Shown here: positions 61,938-64,000 of the stretch, one piece after another
How the letters are laid out: every line of letters starts with the position of its first letter
Position numbering within the stretch: position 1 is the first letter of the stretch
NCBI RefSeq assembly: GCF_000738775.1
Contig: NZ_JPOC01000007.1
Span: 1 to 64,000 of the forward strand
Reading direction: 5' to 3'
Source: Prescottella defluvii
Lineage (GTDB): Bacteria > Actinomycetota > Actinomycetes > Mycobacteriales > Mycobacteriaceae
DNA length: 64,000 bases
Made by a program: the position numbers and the translations under genes
Notes under the pieces: model-generated
Told to the model about the DNA's origin: nothing
What the model saw: the letters and a program-made list of their open reading frames with translations, nothing else
Database searches by the model: none

Positions 61938-62792
61938 ATGACCGATACCCCCTCGGCACACTCACCCGATCCGACAGCCCCCCACGATGTACCACCGGTC
62001 ATGTTCGTCCACGGCCTGTGGCTGGCCGCATCGTCCTGGGATCCGTGGCGAGACAGGTTCGCCGCGGCCGGATTCCCGACCCTCGCCCCCACCTGGCCCG
62101 GCGAGGCGCCGACGGTCCCCGACACCCGCGCGCACGCCGAGGACCAGGCCGGCATCGGGATCGACGAGGTCACTGCCCATTTCGCCGAGGCCATCGCCCC
62201 ACTCGGACGCAAACCGATCATCGTCGGACACTCGTTCGGCGGCCTGATTGCCCAGAAACTCCTCGCCGCGGACGTCGCCGCGGCCGCCGTCGCCATCGAT
62301 CCCGCGCAGATCCAGGGCGTGAAAACGATTCCGCTCGCACAGCTTCGCTCCTCCTTCCCCGTCCTCGGCAACCCCGCCAACGCGAAACGCAGCGTCACGC
62401 TCACCCCCGACGCCTTCGCCCACGGCTTCGGCAACGCGCTCGACCGGAGCGAGTCGGACTCGCTGTACGACCACTGGTCCATCCCGTCGCCGGGACGGCC
62501 CCTGTTCCAGGCGGCGTTCGCCAACTTGCTGCCCGGATCGCCCGCCCATGTCGACACCCACGTCGAGCGAGGACCCCTGCTGATCCTCGGCGGCGGCCGG
62601 GACCGCACGGTGCCCGAGTCGGTGAGCCGCTCCGCATTCCACCGCTACCACCGGGCACGCACCGACAACGACTACGTCGTCTTCCCGGACCGCGGCCACT
62701 CGCTCACCGTCGACCACGGCTGGCCCGAGGTGGCCGACACCGTGATCGAGTGGTTGGCGTCGAAGGGATTCGGCGCACCGATCAGTCACTGA
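61938..62792 (+). CDS. alpha/beta hydrolase
   Basis: The 284-residue protein has the oxyanion loop MFVHGLWLAASSW, nucleophile elbow IIVGHSFGGLIAQK, acid in LGGGRDRTVPE and histidine in FPDRGHSLTVDHGW, so the triad is complete. CGGAAGGATCC precedes the ATG. It is divergent from kshA with a 263-base gap. The substrate is unknown. Confidence 0.92.
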   Translation: MTDTPSAHSPDPTAPHDVPPVMFVHGLWLAASSWDPWRDRFAAAGFPTLAPTWPGEAPTVPDTRAHAEDQAGIGIDEVTAHFAEAIAPLGRKPIIVGHSFGGLIAQKLLAADVAAAAVAIDPAQIQGVKTIPLAQLRSSFPVLGNPANAKRSVTLTPDAFAHGFGNALDRSESDSLYDHWSIPSPGRPLFQAAFANLLPGSPAHVDTHVERGPLLILGGGRDRTVPESVSRSAFHRYHRARTDNDYVVFPDRGHSLTVDHGWPEVADTVIEWLASKGFGAPISH

Positions 62793-62843
62793 TCGCCGCG
62801 AGGCCCGGCCGGTGGGCCGCGCGGCGACCACTACCGTGGGCGC

Positions 62844-63446
62844 ATGACAGATCTCGGCCTGCGCAGCCACCGCACCTCGATCGACGTGACCGCCCGCGTG
62901 CTGACCGAGGTCGGCGCGCCGTGGGTCGTCAACATCGCCGCGTCGGTGGGCATGGGAGTCGCTGTGGGCGCACCCGGTTGGGGAGTGTTCGTCGCGATCT
63001 GTGCCGGCGTCGTGCCGATGGCCGTCATCCTCGCCGGGATGCGGCGGGCGAAGATCGGCGATCACCACGTCACGCGGATCGACGAGCGGCACCTGCTGAT
63101 GGTCGTGTTGCTGGGTGTCGTACTGGGCGGACTACTCGTCCTGATCGTCGCGCACGCACCGATCGAGATGATCGCGTTCATGTCGGCGGGCCTGGTGGCA
63201 CTGCTGGCCGCGACCGCGATCACCAGCATCTTCCACTGGAAGGTCAGCATTCACACCGGTGTCTCTGCCGGTGTCACAGTCGTTCTGGCCCTCGCGCTCT
63301 CACCGTGGTGGCTGCTGACCCTGGCCGCCACACCGCTGATCGGCTGGTCCCGGGTGCACCTCGGACACCACACGCGGGGGCAGGTCGTCGTCGGCGCGCT
63401 CGCCGGGGCCGTCGCCGCCGGTCTCACGTACGCGTCCATCGCCTAG
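62844..63446 (+). CDS. PAP2-like membrane phosphatase
   Basis: The 200-residue protein has about five membrane helices and the distal motifs of PAP2 phosphatases: SIHTGVSAGVTVVL (with the histidine) and WSRVHLGHHTRGQVVVG (Ser-Arg-x5-His). The final aspartate of the third motif is replaced by Gln. It probably handles lipid phosphates, or has lost activity. Not in an operon. Confidence 0.75.
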   Translation: MTDLGLRSHRTSIDVTARVLTEVGAPWVVNIAASVGMGVAVGAPGWGVFVAICAGVVPMAVILAGMRRAKIGDHHVTRIDERHLLMVVLLGVVLGGLLVLIVAHAPIEMIAFMSAGLVALLAATAITSIFHWKVSIHTGVSAGVTVVLALALSPWWLLTLAATPLIGWSRVHLGHHTRGQVVVGALAGAVAAGLTYASIA

Positions 63447-63471
63447 GACGACGCCCCGGCGCCTTCCACGA

Positions 63472-63801
63472 TCAGGCAGGCAGATTCGCGGTGGCCCATG
63501 CCGTGATCTCGCGCAAGGCGGGCAGAAGCGCCTGGCCGGCCGGCGTCAGGCTGTAGGTGACGGCAATCGGGGGACCGTCGTCGACCACCCGCCTGACCAG
63601 TCCGGCCTTGCCCAGCGCTCCGAGTCGCTCGGAGAGCACCGAGTCGCTGATGCCGGCGACCGCACGACGCAACTCGGAGAATCCGGCCGGGCCGGACAGC
63701 AGGGTCGCGAGAATGACCCCGTTCCAACGCTTCCCGAGAAACTCGAAGGCGCGCGCGAGGGCAGCGTCACACGCCCTCGGCTCCTGCTCCTCGATTGCCA
63801 T
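63472..63801 (-). CDS. HxlR-family transcriptional regulator
   Basis: The 109-residue protein is an HxlR winged-helix regulator: RACDAALARAFEFLGKRWNG, SELRRAVAGISDSVLSERLG and VTYSLTPAGQALLPAL. The conserved N-terminal Cys (RACD) is the redox-sensing cysteine of the YodB/HypR type. It is divergent from a nitroreductase-family gene across a 78-base region. An ATG at 63813 would add four residues. Confidence 0.92.
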   Translation of the reverse strand: MAIEEQEPRACDAALARAFEFLGKRWNGVILATLLSGPAGFSELRRAVAGISDSVLSERLGALGKAGLVRRVVDDGPPIAVTYSLTPAGQALLPALREITAWATANLPA

Positions 63802-63820
63802 GCTCTCGACCATAGCAACG

Positions 63821-63844
63821 AGTGCTACTTTCGATGTAGCCACT
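63821..63844. promoter_or_regulatory. inverted repeat, probable HxlR operator
   Basis: AGTGCTAC (63821-63828) and GTAGCCACT (63836-63844) are inverted with one extra base, in the shared promoter region of the HxlR and nitroreductase-family genes. Confidence 0.5.
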
Positions 63845-63879
63845 AGCAAAATAGAAGCTGCAAAGAAGAAGGAAGTGCC

Positions 63880-64000
63880 ATGACCGAGCTCGCAGAGGGT
63901 CTGACCCACACGCTGAACACCCTCGACGAGGCCGGGCGCGCCGCCCTGTTCACCGAGGCGCGCACCGCGAACACCTTCGCCCCCACCCCCGTCTCCGACG
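63880..64000 (+). CDS. nitroreductase-family protein, 3' end outside the window
   Basis: Only the first 40 codons are present. They include LNTLDEAGRAALFTEARTAN and FAPTPVSD, which match the start of malonic-semialdehyde-reductase-like (RutE-type) nitroreductases. AAGAAGGAAG precedes the ATG. The divergent HxlR gene is likely its regulator. Confidence 0.7.
   Translation, partial: MTELAEGLTHTLNTLDEAGRAALFTEARTANTFAPTPVSD

Overview
The window is 64 kb of high-G+C DNA from an actinobacterium, most likely a mycolic-acid-containing member of the Mycobacteriales, with Rhodococcus or a near relative the best guess. The pointers are an MmpL transporter, a WS/DGAT acyltransferase, KshA (3-ketosteroid 9-alpha-hydroxylase oxygenase), a mycofactocin-type SDR, a complete conservon (sensor kinase, roadblock protein, DUF742 protein, GTPase), many GTG starts and several probable leaderless promoters. 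Genus level is inference. No prophage, integrase, transposase, rRNA operon or CRISPR array was seen. There is one tRNA gene, initiator tRNA-Met.

Layout. 1-4.7 kb: a broken mmpL gene, a catalase and AlkA glycosylase. 5.1-9.0 kb: conservon operon. 9.0-12.1 kb: a compact minus-strand operon of alkylation-repair genes (two O6-methylguanine-DNA methyltransferases, a 2OG-Fe(II) oxygenase, AlkB) with an ECF sigma factor embedded in it. 12.2-15.6 kb: envelope and stress genes. 15.7-18.2 kb: a WS/DGAT-type acyltransferase preceded by five very short genes (33-71 codons) with good ribosome binding sites, resembling in size and style the tiny PorA/PorH channel proteins of corynebacteria. 18.7-31 kb: tyrosine catabolism (HPPD), an SDR, tRNA-fMet, hydrolases, a gamma-butyrolactone-receptor-like regulator, gpsA and an FAD monooxygenase. 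31-40 kb: an M23 lipoprotein, AztD-like zinc chaperone behind a Zur-like box, a LeuA-dimer-domain protein behind a leader peptide with a VVV run and alternative RNA hairpins, lipocalin, an epimerase fusion, a baeRF protein and a self-contained HTH/Clp_N regulator.

40.3-49.3 kb holds the most unusual system: a tryptophan-tryptophylquinone (TTQ) amine dehydrogenase cluster (MauE, MauD, MauA, MauB) joined by overlapping genes to a multicopper oxidase and two cupredoxins, with a divergent amine/amino-acid permease and IclR regulator. Four of the exported parts carry lipoboxes, suggesting a membrane-tethered copper chain from amine to oxygen. No mauG-like gene is present in the window.

49.3-52.9 kb: an OpuC/ProU-type osmolyte ABC importer, followed by a decayed regulator fragment and tandem RNHCP zinc-ribbon genes. 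54-64 kb: TetR-controlled oxidoreductases, an enoyl-CoA hydratase with two SDRs, a DJ-1/PfpI protein, kshA, an alpha/beta hydrolase, a PAP2-like membrane protein, and an HxlR regulator divergent from a nitroreductase-family gene cut by the window end.
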